In this document: positions 17,158 to 26,007 of the stretch, one piece after another
How positions within the stretch are numbered: the stretch's first letter is position 1
Layout: the number at the start of each line of letters is the position of its first letter
Assembly: GCA_019744815.1 (NCBI GenBank)
Contig: JAIEUA010000003.1
Coordinates: 1-64,000 of the forward strand
Reading direction: 5' to 3'
Length of the DNA: 64,000 bases
Source: Phycisphaerales bacterium
Lineage (GTDB): Bacteria; Planctomycetota; Phycisphaerae; Phycisphaerales; UBA1924
Program-made: the position numbers and the translations under genes
The notes under the pieces: generated by a model
The model's database searches: none
What the model was told of the DNA's origin: nothing
What the model saw: only the letters and a program-made list of their open reading frames with translations

Positions 17158-18330
17158 TCACCCGCGAGTCACAGCTTCCCACGCCGCTCGCGCCAGATCC
17201 GTCGCGAACGGCTTGGCCATCGTCTCGTACTCGTAATCGTCGTTGCCCAGCACACCCTTCGCGCACGCCCACATCGTGAACGTCAGCGCGAACGCCGACG
17301 ATCCCTTGCCGCCAACACCCGCAGACGTGGCGTGCACCAACGCGGCATCGGTCACAAACCCGTACGCCCAGCCCAGCTTGTTCGTCACCGCCGCCCGCGC
17401 TTCCACGCTCCGCACGCCCGCCATCATCGGCTTCACGTAATCATCCGGGTACATCGCCGGGTCGTATCGCGGATTCACGCTCTCCCGCGGCAGGATCGTC
17501 ATGCACTCCTGCAGGAACGCGAGATCCTCCGGCAAGACTCCAAGCGCCGCGGCCGCACGCTCATGAGCGTCGCGCGATGGCATCGCTGCCAATCGACACA
17601 CCAGCCCGTGCAGGTCGCTCAGCCGCACGCGGTTCTTCTCCGCGCCCGGAGCCGCGAAGTCCATCGGGCCTTCGACCCGAGTCCCTTCCTTGAAGTACCC
17701 GCTGCCCACCAAGGTGCGTGCCACACCCGCGGGATACTCCAGGACGCTCCCGACGCGCTTCGGGACCTCGATCTTCTCACCGCTTCCCAGGCTCGCCACG
17801 ATCCGAGGCGTCGTCCGCTGCTCTTCCGGCGTCCGCACGTCGTCCAGCCGATGGTTGATGACGCATCCCTCGAAACCCAGCCGCCTGAGCTCGCGGTTCA
17901 TCTCCGCGTGCCCGAGGAACTCGTACAGCCGGTTGTGCGGTGGATTCTCCGACACAATCAGCGCCCGCCGGATGCAATGCCGAAGCGTCAGAGTCCCGCC
18001 GTCGAGATTGGTCTCGTCCCGCGTGATCGGCTCGGCGTTCTCGGGGAAGTACGCCAGTGGCGTGTCCAGCGTGAAGCCCGCCCACGGCCCGCCTTGCTGC
18101 CGCAGCTCCCGAACCCGGCGCAGCACGCACACCGCCGCCAGCAGCTTCACCGTGCTGGCGGGATAAAAGTACTCAGCATCCGCACGGAAGCTCTCGGTCG
18201 GCTCCGAAACCACACGCCCATCGCGCATCAGCGGCGTGAAACAAATCTGCAGCCGCACGGCCTCGGGCGCGTCCAGCACCGGCGCCCATTTCGAGCGAAG
18301 CCGTTCCAGAATGTCAGGCAGCAGAGCCAC
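17158..18330 (-). CDS. serine hydrolase of the class A beta-lactamase fold
   Basis: 390 residues from the GTG at 18328-18330, which has GGAG seven bases upstream; a GTG six bases earlier lies too close to that site. The active-site motifs of the penicillin-binding/beta-lactamase fold are present: STVK (Ser59, Lys62), SEN (127-129) in place of SDN, and a late NKLGWAYG corresponding to the KTG strand. No signal peptide is visible, so a cytosolic esterase or peptidase role is as likely as beta-lactam hydrolysis. Convergent with a PEP-CTERM-like gene and 48 bp downstream of the hpnC-like gene on the same strand. Confidence 0.82.
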   Translation of the reverse strand: MALLPDILERLRSKWAPVLDAPEAVRLQICFTPLMRDGRVVSEPTESFRADAEYFYPASTVKLLAAVCVLRRVRELRQQGGPWAGFTLDTPLAYFPENAEPITRDETNLDGGTLTLRHCIRRALIVSENPPHNRLYEFLGHAEMNRELRRLGFEGCVINHRLDDVRTPEEQRTTPRIVASLGSGEKIEVPKRVGSVLEYPAGVARTLVGSGYFKEGTRVEGPMDFAAPGAEKNRVRLSDLHGLVCRLAAMPSRDAHERAAAALGVLPEDLAFLQECMTILPRESVNPRYDPAMYPDDYVKPMMAGVRSVEARAAVTNKLGWAYGFVTDAALVHATSAGVGGKGSSAFALTFTMWACAKGVLGNDDYEYETMAKPFATDLARAAWEAVTRG

Positions 18331-18378
18331 GCACACACTCCGAGCCGCGGGCTTCAGCCCGCGCGGTGAATCGAAGGA

Positions 18379-19317
18379 CTACCTGGACCTCTTCCAACGC
18401 CCCAGCCACTTCATCGCGATCGCCTGCACAACGAACGACGCCTTCGTGGTGCCGCTCAGCCGCGGGCGTTCCCACAGAGTGGTGCACCCGGTCCGCTCCA
18501 CCAGCCGCAGGGTTTCCATCCCGCCCTTCCAGAAAAGCCACACCACCGGGCCAAGGCGAGCGCCGAGCCGCCCTGGCAACGCGGCTCCCTCCGCGAACAT
18601 CGCCGCCGTTCGCTCCACCAGCGGACGCAGAGCCCGGATGTAGGCCAGGCGCGCCACCGGATCGTCCGGGCGCGAGATCCAATCCCGCAGCGTCGCGTCC
18701 AGCGGCTCGTGCGAGCCGGCCACGAACTCTGCCGACGGCAGATAGATGCGATCCCGCTCGATCAGATCGCGCCGGACATCCTGCCAGAAGTTGATGAGCT
18801 GCAGCGCCGTGCAGATCGTGTCGGACAGCCGCAGGTTCGCCGCGTCCACCGCTGCCGGAGCAGGTGCATCCAGCATCAAGATGATCCGTCCCACCGGGTT
18901 GGCGCTCCGCGTGCAGTAATCAATCAGCTGATCCCACGTCTCGTAGCGGCTCACCCGCTGATCCTGCTCGAACGCGCTGATCAGGTCCTCAAACGGCTCC
19001 AGCGGCAGACCTTTCTCGCGGATCGTCTGACCCAACGCGACAAAGACCGGATTGGTCGCCGACCCATCCGCCGCCGCCCGCAACTCGTTTCGGGCGAGCG
19101 CGAGCAACCCCAACCGCGTCGCCGAATCTTCCACTCTGTTGCGGACGATGCCGGGATCATCCGCCAGATCGTCAATCAACCTGCAGTAGTCGTACACCGC
19201 CTTGAAGTGGGGACGCAGGTCGCTCGGCACCAGCGGACTCAGAACGCTGAAGTTCTCCTGCGAACTCGACGCCGCCGAGGTGGGTACCTGCAGAGGTTGG
19301 GAATCGGAGTCGGTCAT
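18379..19317 (-). CDS. hpnC: squalene/phytoene synthase family protein, HpnC-like
   Basis: 312 residues; head-to-head prenyl transferase condensing two C15 (or C20) diphosphates. Both Asp-rich motifs are visible: DDLADD at 49-54 and the DVRRDLIERDR motif near 180, plus NPVGRIIL. The length and YDYCRLIDDLADD opening match HpnC, which with HpnD and HpnE makes squalene for hopanoids; HpnD/HpnE are not in the window, so the product could be squalene, hydroxysqualene or a carotenoid precursor. Divergent from ispH with only 90 bp between, placing a precursor-supply gene beside a precursor-consuming gene. Confidence 0.85.
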   Translation of the reverse strand: MTDSDSQPLQVPTSAASSSQENFSVLSPLVPSDLRPHFKAVYDYCRLIDDLADDPGIVRNRVEDSATRLGLLALARNELRAAADGSATNPVFVALGQTIREKGLPLEPFEDLISAFEQDQRVSRYETWDQLIDYCTRSANPVGRIILMLDAPAPAAVDAANLRLSDTICTALQLINFWQDVRRDLIERDRIYLPSAEFVAGSHEPLDATLRDWISRPDDPVARLAYIRALRPLVERTAAMFAEGAALPGRLGARLGPVVWLFWKGGMETLRLVERTGCTTLWERPRLSGTTKASFVVQAIAMKWLGRWKRSR

Positions 19318-19407
19318 GAGCGGTCGGAATCGAACGAAGACCCGCGGCCGTGTGAGACGCCGCGACGAACTGCGGGGACGAGGTCATTCCTACGATCGAG
19401 GACTGTG

Positions 19408-20445
19408 ATGCACCTGATTCTTGCCAATCCCCGAGGCTTCTGCGCCGGCGTCCAGATGGCGGTCGACGTCGTCGCCCAGACCATCTCGCTGCTCCCCGGC
19501 GAAAAGATCTATGTGTACCACGAGATCGTCCACAACAAGCACGTTGTCGGGCGTTTTCAGCAGCAAGGCGTCGAGTTCGTCGAGAGCCTCGACGACGTTC
19601 CCGAGGGCGGGATTCTCGTTTTCAGCGCCCACGGCGTGTCCCCCCAGGTGCGCGAACACGCCCGCCAGCGCCGCCTCCAGACCATCGACGCCACCTGCCC
19701 GCTGGTGACCAAGGTCCACTCCGAGTGCATCCGCTACGCCCGCCAGGGCTACCAGATCCTGCTCATCGGCCACGCGAATCACCAGGAAGTCGTCGGCACC
19801 CGTGGCGAGGCGCCCGATGCCGTCACGGTGGTGGAGAGCGCCGAAGAAGTCGCCCACCTCAACGTGCGCGACGAGTCGAAGCTGGTCTACCTGACTCAAA
19901 CGACGCTCTCGACCGACGACGCCGGCGTCATCATCGCCGCGCTCAAGAAGCGGTTCCCGCAGATGAAAGAGCCGCCCAGCAGCGACATCTGCTACGCGAC
20001 CACCAACCGCCAGCACGCGGTGCGGCAGATCGCCCCCGAGTGCGACCTCGTGCTCGTCATCGGCTCCAAGAACTCCTCCAACAGCGTCCGCCTCACCGAG
20101 ATCTCCCAGAACGTCGGCACGCCCGCACGCCTGATCGACGACGTGAGCGAGCTCGACTGGTCGTGGTTCAAGGGCGACGAGACGGTGATGATCACCGCCG
20201 GCGCTTCGGCCCCCGAGGATCTGGTCGCCGACCTCTGCCGCGTGCTCCTCGAACGCTTCGGCGGCGATCTCGAACAGCGCGAGATCTTCAACGAGGACGT
20301 CGAGTTCGGCCTGCCCATCTCGCTCAAACGCATGGGAAAGGCCCGAGGCGTTGACCTCGACGAATCCCGCATCCGCGTCGGAGCGCCCAAGGTGACCAAG
20401 GAGCTGTATGGGGCGGTGGCGCTGACGGTGAGCGCAAAGTCCTAA
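19408..20445 (+). CDS. ispH: 4-hydroxy-3-methylbut-2-enyl diphosphate reductase
   Basis: 345 residues. Last enzyme of the MEP pathway, an iron-sulfur reductase that turns HMBPP into IPP and DMAPP. All three cluster ligands are seen: Cys12 (RGFCAG), Cys97 (ATCPLV) and Cys195 (DICYATTNRQ). Other signatures are YHEIVHN, SAHGVSP and GSKNSSNS. The ATG at 19408 has GAGG five bases upstream and places Cys12 correctly. Divergently paired with the hpnC-like gene; uppS and polyprenyl-phosphate-using genes lie a few kb downstream. Confidence 0.97.
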   Translation: MHLILANPRGFCAGVQMAVDVVAQTISLLPGEKIYVYHEIVHNKHVVGRFQQQGVEFVESLDDVPEGGILVFSAHGVSPQVREHARQRRLQTIDATCPLVTKVHSECIRYARQGYQILLIGHANHQEVVGTRGEAPDAVTVVESAEEVAHLNVRDESKLVYLTQTTLSTDDAGVIIAALKKRFPQMKEPPSSDICYATTNRQHAVRQIAPECDLVLVIGSKNSSNSVRLTEISQNVGTPARLIDDVSELDWSWFKGDETVMITAGASAPEDLVADLCRVLLERFGGDLEQREIFNEDVEFGLPISLKRMGKARGVDLDESRIRVGAPKVTKELYGAVALTVSAKS

Positions 20446-20451
20446 CCAGTA

Positions 20452-20472
20452 GGACCGGCTTCCAGCCGGTCC
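20452..20472. repeat. palindromic repeat, TGWKPV family
   Basis: GGACCGGCTTCCAGCCGGTC plus C, a near-perfect palindrome between ispH and rlmN. Related copies occur at 28531-28551 and 28563-28582. Read on the minus strand it encodes DRTGWKPVL. It may serve as a transcription stop for ispH, but no T-tract follows. Confidence 0.8.
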
Positions 20473-20579
20473 GATCCGTCTCCGCGAAACACGGCGAGCA
20501 GAAGCACGCCAAAAAGAAGAACGGCAACAGGCCGCTCACACCGACTGCGGCAACGAACAGCTGACTCGAACGAGGCATC

Positions 20580-21719
20580 TTGCGACGCCCGACAACCCAC
20601 ATCTTCGACTTCAACCCAGAGACCCTCGCCGCTTGGTGCGAGCAGCGGGGCATGCCGCCATTCCGCGCAAAGCAGATCCTCGAGTGGGTCTACGAGAAAG
20701 GCATCTGCGATCCCGAGCAGATGACCAGTCTCTCCAAGCGCGACCGCGAAGTCCTCACCGCCGAGATGACTTTCCTTTCCGGCGACACGCTCCGCCACCA
20801 ACTCGCCACCGACGGCACACAGAAACTGCTCGTCCAGTGGCGTGACTTCACCGCCGGCGAAGCCCGCGCCAACGAGTCGCAGCCCGCGCCCACCGCCGCA
20901 CTCCCGATTCTCGGCCAGCCCCGCATCGACGAGGACTCGAAGCGACAGACCGAGTGCGTGATGATCCCCACCGAGACCCGCAAGACGGCCTGCATCTCCA
21001 GCCAGGTCGGTTGCCCCGTTGGCTGCCGCTTCTGCGCCTCCGGTCTCGGCGGCCTCGACGGCAACCTCACCTCCGGCCGCATCGTCGAGCAGGTCTGGCG
21101 TCTCTCCCGCCTCAAGGACGTCGGCCGCGTCAGCAACGTCGTCTTCATGGGCATGGGCGAGCCGCTCAGCAACTTCAAGAACGTCACCGGCGCGATCCGC
21201 ACGATCTCGGCCCTCTGGGCCCTGGGCATCAGCGCCCGCAAAGTCACGATCTCAACCGTGGGCCTCCCGCAGGCGATCACCAAGCTCGCCGAAGAGTTCG
21301 ACCTGCCGGTAACGCTCGCTCTCTCGCTGCACGCCCCGACCGACGAGATCCGTCGCAAGCTGATCCCCTGGGCCGAGTACACAACCATCGACGACCTGCT
21401 CGCCGCCTGTCAGCGCTGGTTCGAAAAGACCGGCCGCGAGATCACGCTCGAGTACACGCTCCTCCGCGACGTCAACGACCGCCCCAAGCACGCCGAGCGC
21501 CTGGCCGAGATCGCCAAGACCATCCGGGCGAACGTCAACCTCATCCGCTACAACGAGGTCAACGGCATCGAGTTCGAGCGCCCCCGCAACACCGACGTCC
21601 TCGAGTTCCAGAAGATCCTGCGCGAGAGCAGCATCAACGTCCACATCCGCGCCAGCCGCGGCCGCGACATCGCCGCCGCCTGCGGCCAGCTCCGCCACGA
21701 ATCGGCGGGTGCGGCGTGA
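20580..21719 (+). CDS. rlmN: 23S rRNA/tRNA adenine C2 methyltransferase
   Basis: 379 residues, radical-SAM dual-specificity methylase of A2503 in 23S rRNA and A37 in some tRNAs. The SAM-radical cluster motif is Cys145/Cys149/Cys152 (CPVGCRFC); the mechanistic Cys pair are probably Cys138 (TACISSQVG) and Cys368 (AACGQLR). GMGEPL and SLHAPTDEIRRKLIP are present. An insertion of about 25 residues (residues ~95-120, Ala/Pro-rich) precedes the core. It starts with TTG at 20580, with GAGG six bases upstream. The stop overlaps the next gene by GTGA, starting a four-gene run. Confidence 0.96.
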   Translation: MRRPTTHIFDFNPETLAAWCEQRGMPPFRAKQILEWVYEKGICDPEQMTSLSKRDREVLTAEMTFLSGDTLRHQLATDGTQKLLVQWRDFTAGEARANESQPAPTAALPILGQPRIDEDSKRQTECVMIPTETRKTACISSQVGCPVGCRFCASGLGGLDGNLTSGRIVEQVWRLSRLKDVGRVSNVVFMGMGEPLSNFKNVTGAIRTISALWALGISARKVTISTVGLPQAITKLAEEFDLPVTLALSLHAPTDEIRRKLIPWAEYTTIDDLLAACQRWFEKTGREITLEYTLLRDVNDRPKHAERLAEIAKTIRANVNLIRYNEVNGIEFERPRNTDVLEFQKILRESSINVHIRASRGRDIAAACGQLRHESAGAA

Positions 21720-22477
21720 CATCGCCGGCGCCGGAAACCGCCGCGGTCGTAACGACCACGAGCTCGTGGGCCGATTCGTTCTTGCAGTTCTCCCTCTTTC
21801 ACGCCGTCTGCGTCGTGATCTGCGCCGTGGCGGTGGTGGTCGTCTGCTGGTTCGCGCGGTGCCTGCAACGCAGCCCCGTCACCAACCGCGAGCCCCGCTT
21901 CGCATCCGCGCTCGGCGGCTCGATGGGCGCCGTCGCCATCGCGTACACCGCATACTTCCTCGCCCCCGGCCGCTTCTCGTGGCAGGTCAGCCTGCCGCTG
22001 CAGTTCTGCGATCTCCTGGTCATCGCCGCTCCGCTCTCGCTGCTCACCTCGATCCGCTGGATCCGCACCCTCGTGGTCTTCTGGGGCATCGGCCTCTCGA
22101 CCCAGGCATTCGTCTCCCCAATCGTGCACGTCGGCTACACCCACACCTACTTCTGGCTCTTCTGGGGCTCGCACCTCGCGATCGTGATGGCCGCGACGTA
22201 CCACCTCGCCGTCTATCGGTACCGCTCGCGGCTCGCCGACCTCGTCACCGTGACCGTCGCGATGTGCGTCTACGCCGCGGCGATCATCCCCCTCGACATC
22301 GCGCTCGGCGCCAACTACGGCTTCGCCGGCAACTCCAAGCCCGGCGCCACCTCCATCATGGACGTGCTCGGCCCCTGGCCCCTGCGGCTGGTCTGGATGT
22401 TCCTGATCCAGCAGGTCTTCATGATCGCCATCTGGTTCGCGCTCCGTGATCGATCAGCCACGCGGCCAATCGCTTAG
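21716..22477 (+). CDS. TIGR02206 family integral membrane protein
   Basis: 253 residues, six to seven membrane helices. The family pattern is visible: LPLQFCDLLVIAAPLSLLT, RTLVVFWGIGLSTQAFVSP, TYFWLFWGSHLAIV and ANYGFAGNSKPGATSIMDVLGPWP. This matches the YwaF/TIGR02206 group, whose role is unknown. It starts with a GTG overlapping the rlmN stop (GTGA), so it is translationally coupled to rlmN. It lies 9 bp upstream of a polyprenyl-phosphate sugar transferase, suggesting an envelope role. Confidence 0.85.
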   Translation: MTSPAPETAAVVTTTSSWADSFLQFSLFHAVCVVICAVAVVVVCWFARCLQRSPVTNREPRFASALGGSMGAVAIAYTAYFLAPGRFSWQVSLPLQFCDLLVIAAPLSLLTSIRWIRTLVVFWGIGLSTQAFVSPIVHVGYTHTYFWLFWGSHLAIVMAATYHLAVYRYRSRLADLVTVTVAMCVYAAAIIPLDIALGANYGFAGNSKPGATSIMDVLGPWPLRLVWMFLIQQVFMIAIWFALRDRSATRPIA

Positions 22478-22486
22478 ACTCCCGCC

Positions 22487-23641
22487 ATGCTCGCCCTGTG
22501 TCTCGTGCTCATCCCCGTGGCGTTCGCGATCAGTGCGCCGTTGTGTGCCGCACTCGTCGCGCTCGGGCACCGGCTGCGCACGTTCGACGGCGGCGGAGTC
22601 GCGGGACAAGTGAAGGAAGCTCCACGCCGCGTGCCCAACACCGGCGGCATCGCCATCTTCGTCGCCATCGCGGGCCCCTTAGCCGCGGTCGTCGTGCTCG
22701 CGGCGTTCATGCCGCAGGTCTTCCCAACGACCGCCTTGGGCACGCTGTCATATGTCACCCAGAAAGCCGAGCTCGCGGCGGTGCTCCTCGCCAGCTTGCT
22801 GTTGCTGCACGTCGTCGGCGTCATCGACGACCGCAAACCGATGAAGGCGTGGCCGAAGCTCATCTTGCAGATCCTTCCCGCGATCGCCGTTCCACTCTGG
22901 ACCGACACGCGGCTGCTCACCCTGCTCGACGCCCACGTCGGCGGCCCCTGGCTCTCCATCCTCATCACCGTCGCCTGGTTCATCGTCGTCACCAACGCGA
23001 TCAACTTCCTCGACAACATGGACGGCCTCTCCGCGGGACTCAGCGCCATCGCGGCGGGCTCGATGCTGGTCATCACGCTCGAGAAACGCCAGTGGCTCAT
23101 CGCCGGTTGCCTCGCCCTGCTCATCGGCGCGTGCCTCGGCTTCCTGCTCTACAACGCCCCACGCCGAAGCGGCGCGAAGCTGTTTATGGGCGACAGCGGC
23201 AGCCTCGTCCTCGGCTTTGTGCTCGCCTTCGCCTCGGTGCGGATCACGTACTTCGATCCAGCGACCCCGCAGGGCTCGCACGCCCACGCCGTTCTCATGC
23301 CGCTCGTGGTGCTCGCCGTGCCGATCTACGACTTCACAGTGATCACGCTGGTCCGCCTCTGGAACGGGAAGTCCCCTCTGGTGGGCGACCTGAACCACGC
23401 GTCGCACCGGCTTGTCCGCCGCGGTCTCTCGCGCGCTCACGCCGTCTACACCCTCTGGGGCTGCGGCGTGCTCACCGGTGCCGCGGGCTACGCGCTCACC
23501 CGCAGCGAACCCCTCGTCGCCGCCGCGATCGGCCTCGGCGTGCTGGTTCTCCTCGCCATCCTGGCGACGCTCGAATACGCCAGCCGCGGCTCCATGTCAC
23601 CCACCATGCCCGGCACCCGGTCCCTCGGAGGCGGAGCGTGA
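22487..23641 (+). CDS. polyprenyl-phosphate N-acetylhexosamine-1-phosphate transferase (WecA/TagO-like)
   Basis: 384 residues, about 10 membrane helices. It transfers a sugar-1-phosphate from a UDP-sugar to undecaprenyl phosphate at the cytoplasmic membrane. Family motifs: VPNTGGIAIF, GVIDDRKPM (DD pair), NFLDNMDGLSAG, KLFMGDSGSL and the late DLNHASHRLVRRG with the conserved His residues. The longer loops and NHASHRL fit WecA/TagO/WbcO-type initiators of surface polysaccharide rather than MraY. Its neighbours (membrane protein, O-antigen-ligase-like protein) point to surface glycan synthesis. The stop overlaps the next gene by GTGA. Confidence 0.9.
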   Translation: MLALCLVLIPVAFAISAPLCAALVALGHRLRTFDGGGVAGQVKEAPRRVPNTGGIAIFVAIAGPLAAVVVLAAFMPQVFPTTALGTLSYVTQKAELAAVLLASLLLLHVVGVIDDRKPMKAWPKLILQILPAIAVPLWTDTRLLTLLDAHVGGPWLSILITVAWFIVVTNAINFLDNMDGLSAGLSAIAAGSMLVITLEKRQWLIAGCLALLIGACLGFLLYNAPRRSGAKLFMGDSGSLVLGFVLAFASVRITYFDPATPQGSHAHAVLMPLVVLAVPIYDFTVITLVRLWNGKSPLVGDLNHASHRLVRRGLSRAHAVYTLWGCGVLTGAAGYALTRSEPLVAAAIGLGVLVLLAILATLEYASRGSMSPTMPGTRSLGGGA

Positions 23642-25977
23642 GCCCACCCTCTCTGGATCACGCGTCGATCCGGCTCCGCGTGATCGAGCGCCTCCTCGGC
23701 GTGCTCGTCGCCGCCATCATCGGCCTCGCGCTGCTCAAGGCCACCACACCCGCCGTCGCGTTCCCCGGCTGGGACCTCGACCCGAGCCTGCTCGCCGGAC
23801 CCGTCATCGGCGTCGGACCCACCGCGACCCTCGGCATCGACGTTTCCATCCTCACGCTCTCGGCCGCCGTCCTCGCACTCTCCGCCGCGATCGGCGCCGC
23901 CGTGTCGTGGTGGCGCTGGCTCCTCTTGCTCGCCGGCGCCGCGGCCTTCGCCTGGCACGCACGCTTCTCCCCCGATGCCGCTCACGAGCACCTGACCATC
24001 GGCGCTTCCTGGATCGCCGCCATAGCCGCGGGCCTCGCGATCTCAGCCGCGGCCCGACTGGAGAGCATCGCGAGGCTCGTCTCGGCGACCCTTCTTGCTT
24101 CGATCGCGTTCCTCGTTCTCAAGGCCGGCGTTCAGGTCTTCATCGAGAACCCGCAGACCATCGAGATGTTCAAGGCCAACCGCGAGGCCATGCTCGCCGC
24201 TCAAGGCTGGGCGCCCGACTCCTTCGCCGCCAAAGCCTTCGAACGCCGCCTCTACGACGCCCCCGGCACCGGCTGGCTCGGTCTCTCCAACGTGCTCGCC
24301 ACTGCCGGCGCGTGCGCCGCGGTCTCCTCTCTCACGCTCCTCGCGTGCACCGCACGCATCGCACGCCCGCCGCTCGGTACGCTGCTCGCGGCTCTCTCCG
24401 GCGTGGCCGTCTTGTACTTCGCCGGAAGCAAGGGCGGATGGGCGGCAGCCGCTCTGGGTGTTGTTCTGGTCGTCGCATGGCCATGGCTCGCCCGACGCCA
24501 GCGCTGGACGCCGCTCGTGCTGATCTCACTGCCCGTGCTCGCGCTCGCCGCGGTCGCGCTGCGGGGCGTTGTCGGCGAACGCATCGGCGAGCTCTCGCTC
24601 CTCTTCCGCGCGCAGTACCTCGCCGCCGCCTCCCGCATCTTCGCCGAGCATCCACTCACGGGCGTCGGGCCCGCGGGGTTCAAGGACGCCTATCTCCTCG
24701 CCAAAAGCCCTCTAAACCCCGAAGAGATCACCAGCCCTCACAGCGTCTTCTTCGACTTCGCCGCAACCCTCGGCATCGGCGGCCTCGCCTGGGCCGCGCT
24801 GCTCCTCTCCCAACTCGCCGCCGCCGGACGCGCCGCCCACGCGGGCTCCGCACATCAACAACCCGCCGATCAGCCGGCAGACTCTTCCGAGACCGATGCC
24901 CGCAGCTCCATCCGCCTAGCTCTTCTAACACTCGCCGTCGTCACCATCGCCGGCTCGTGGATCGAGCTCGAGATCTCTTCGCCCGCCAACGTGCTCGTTC
25001 GCATCGGCGGACTCGCCCTCGCCTCGTGGATCGCCTGGGCCGTTCTCCAAACCCGTGACATCGCTCACCTGCGGATCGCCGCCGCCATCGCCGCCGCCGT
25101 CGCTCTCACCCACGGCATGATCGAGCTCACGCCCGTGCAGAGCGGCTCGAGCGGACTGTTCTTCTGCCTGCTGGGCCTCGCGTCCGCCACGCGCCCGCTC
25201 GCACCTGCGCGCTCCGCACTGAAGCGAGCACTTCCCGGGCTCGCCGCCTGCGCGATCGGTGCGGCGATGACCCTCTGGATCTTCCCCGTCAGTCGCTGGG
25301 AAGCCCTCCTGCGCTCCGGCGCGTCCTCCATCGGACAGCCCGCGATGATCGGCCGCGCCTGGAGCGAAGCCAACGACTCGGTCCAGCGAGCCGCCGCGCT
25401 CCAGAGACTGAGCGACGCCGCGGGACGCTCCGTCGCCCCGGACGAAGCCAGTATCACAGAGGCCATGAACCAACTCCGCCGCGCCGGCGCCGCCGCCGCT
25501 TTGCAGGACCTCATCGCCGCCATCGCCGTCATCCCCTCCGACGCTCCGACCCGCGAGGCGGCCTCACGGGTCGCGCTGCAGCTCGCCGCGCTCCACCCAC
25601 CCGCCTCCGAACAGCGAAGAGACCTCCGCCAGACCGCCATCCAGATCGAGGCCGACGCGACACGCCTCCCGCTCAAGAAAGCCGCTTCGCTGGCCTGGCT
25701 CGCCAACGTCCTCCGCGGCGCCGCCGACCTCGGCGGCGATCCCACCCTCCGCCGCGACGCCCTCGACGCCCTGGAACGCGCCGCCGCCCTCGACCCCAAC
25801 AACCCGCTTCACGCCAGCAACGCCGCCCGGCTCGCCGCCGAGCTCCGCGATCAGCCCAAAGCATCGCAATGGGCGCGCAAAGCCCTCGATCTCAACGCCA
25901 ACATGCGGCTCGATCCGCTCCGACAGTTCGATGAGCGCGAGCGACGAACCCTCGAATCGCTCGCACGAAGCCAGTAA
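23638..25977 (+). CDS. O-antigen ligase/polymerase-like membrane protein with TPR-like tail
   Basis: 779 residues from a GTG overlapping the upstream stop. The first ~500 residues hold many membrane helices, with a large loop (IENPQTIEMFKANREAML) and the Wzy_C-type block ASRIFAEHPLTGVGPAGFKDAY followed by SPHSVFFDFAATLGI. This signature marks O-antigen ligases and polymerases, which act on lipid-linked glycans at the outer face of the membrane. The C-terminal ~200 residues are soluble, Ala-rich and TPR-like (RDALDALERAAALDPNNPL, ASQWARKALDLNA). Downstream of the WecA/TagO-like gene, it probably completes the same glycan pathway. Confidence 0.85.
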   Translation: MSPPSLDHASIRLRVIERLLGVLVAAIIGLALLKATTPAVAFPGWDLDPSLLAGPVIGVGPTATLGIDVSILTLSAAVLALSAAIGAAVSWWRWLLLLAGAAAFAWHARFSPDAAHEHLTIGASWIAAIAAGLAISAAARLESIARLVSATLLASIAFLVLKAGVQVFIENPQTIEMFKANREAMLAAQGWAPDSFAAKAFERRLYDAPGTGWLGLSNVLATAGACAAVSSLTLLACTARIARPPLGTLLAALSGVAVLYFAGSKGGWAAAALGVVLVVAWPWLARRQRWTPLVLISLPVLALAAVALRGVVGERIGELSLLFRAQYLAAASRIFAEHPLTGVGPAGFKDAYLLAKSPLNPEEITSPHSVFFDFAATLGIGGLAWAALLLSQLAAAGRAAHAGSAHQQPADQPADSSETDARSSIRLALLTLAVVTIAGSWIELEISSPANVLVRIGGLALASWIAWAVLQTRDIAHLRIAAAIAAAVALTHGMIELTPVQSGSSGLFFCLLGLASATRPLAPARSALKRALPGLAACAIGAAMTLWIFPVSRWEALLRSGASSIGQPAMIGRAWSEANDSVQRAAALQRLSDAAGRSVAPDEASITEAMNQLRRAGAAAALQDLIAAIAVIPSDAPTREAASRVALQLAALHPPASEQRRDLRQTAIQIEADATRLPLKKAASLAWLANVLRGAADLGGDPTLRRDALDALERAAALDPNNPLHASNAARLAAELRDQPKASQWARKALDLNANMRLDPLRQFDERERRTLESLARSQ

Positions 25978-26007
25978 TCATCGAGCCCCCGACAACGCCC
26001 AAGCCGC

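Noticed and set aside
20382-20578. Minus-strand open frame starting MPRSSQLFVAAVGVSGLLP with signal-peptide-like hydrophobicity
   Set aside because: It lacks a ribosome-binding site, runs through the TGWKPV repeat and then antisense into ispH; composition after the repeat is shadow-like.
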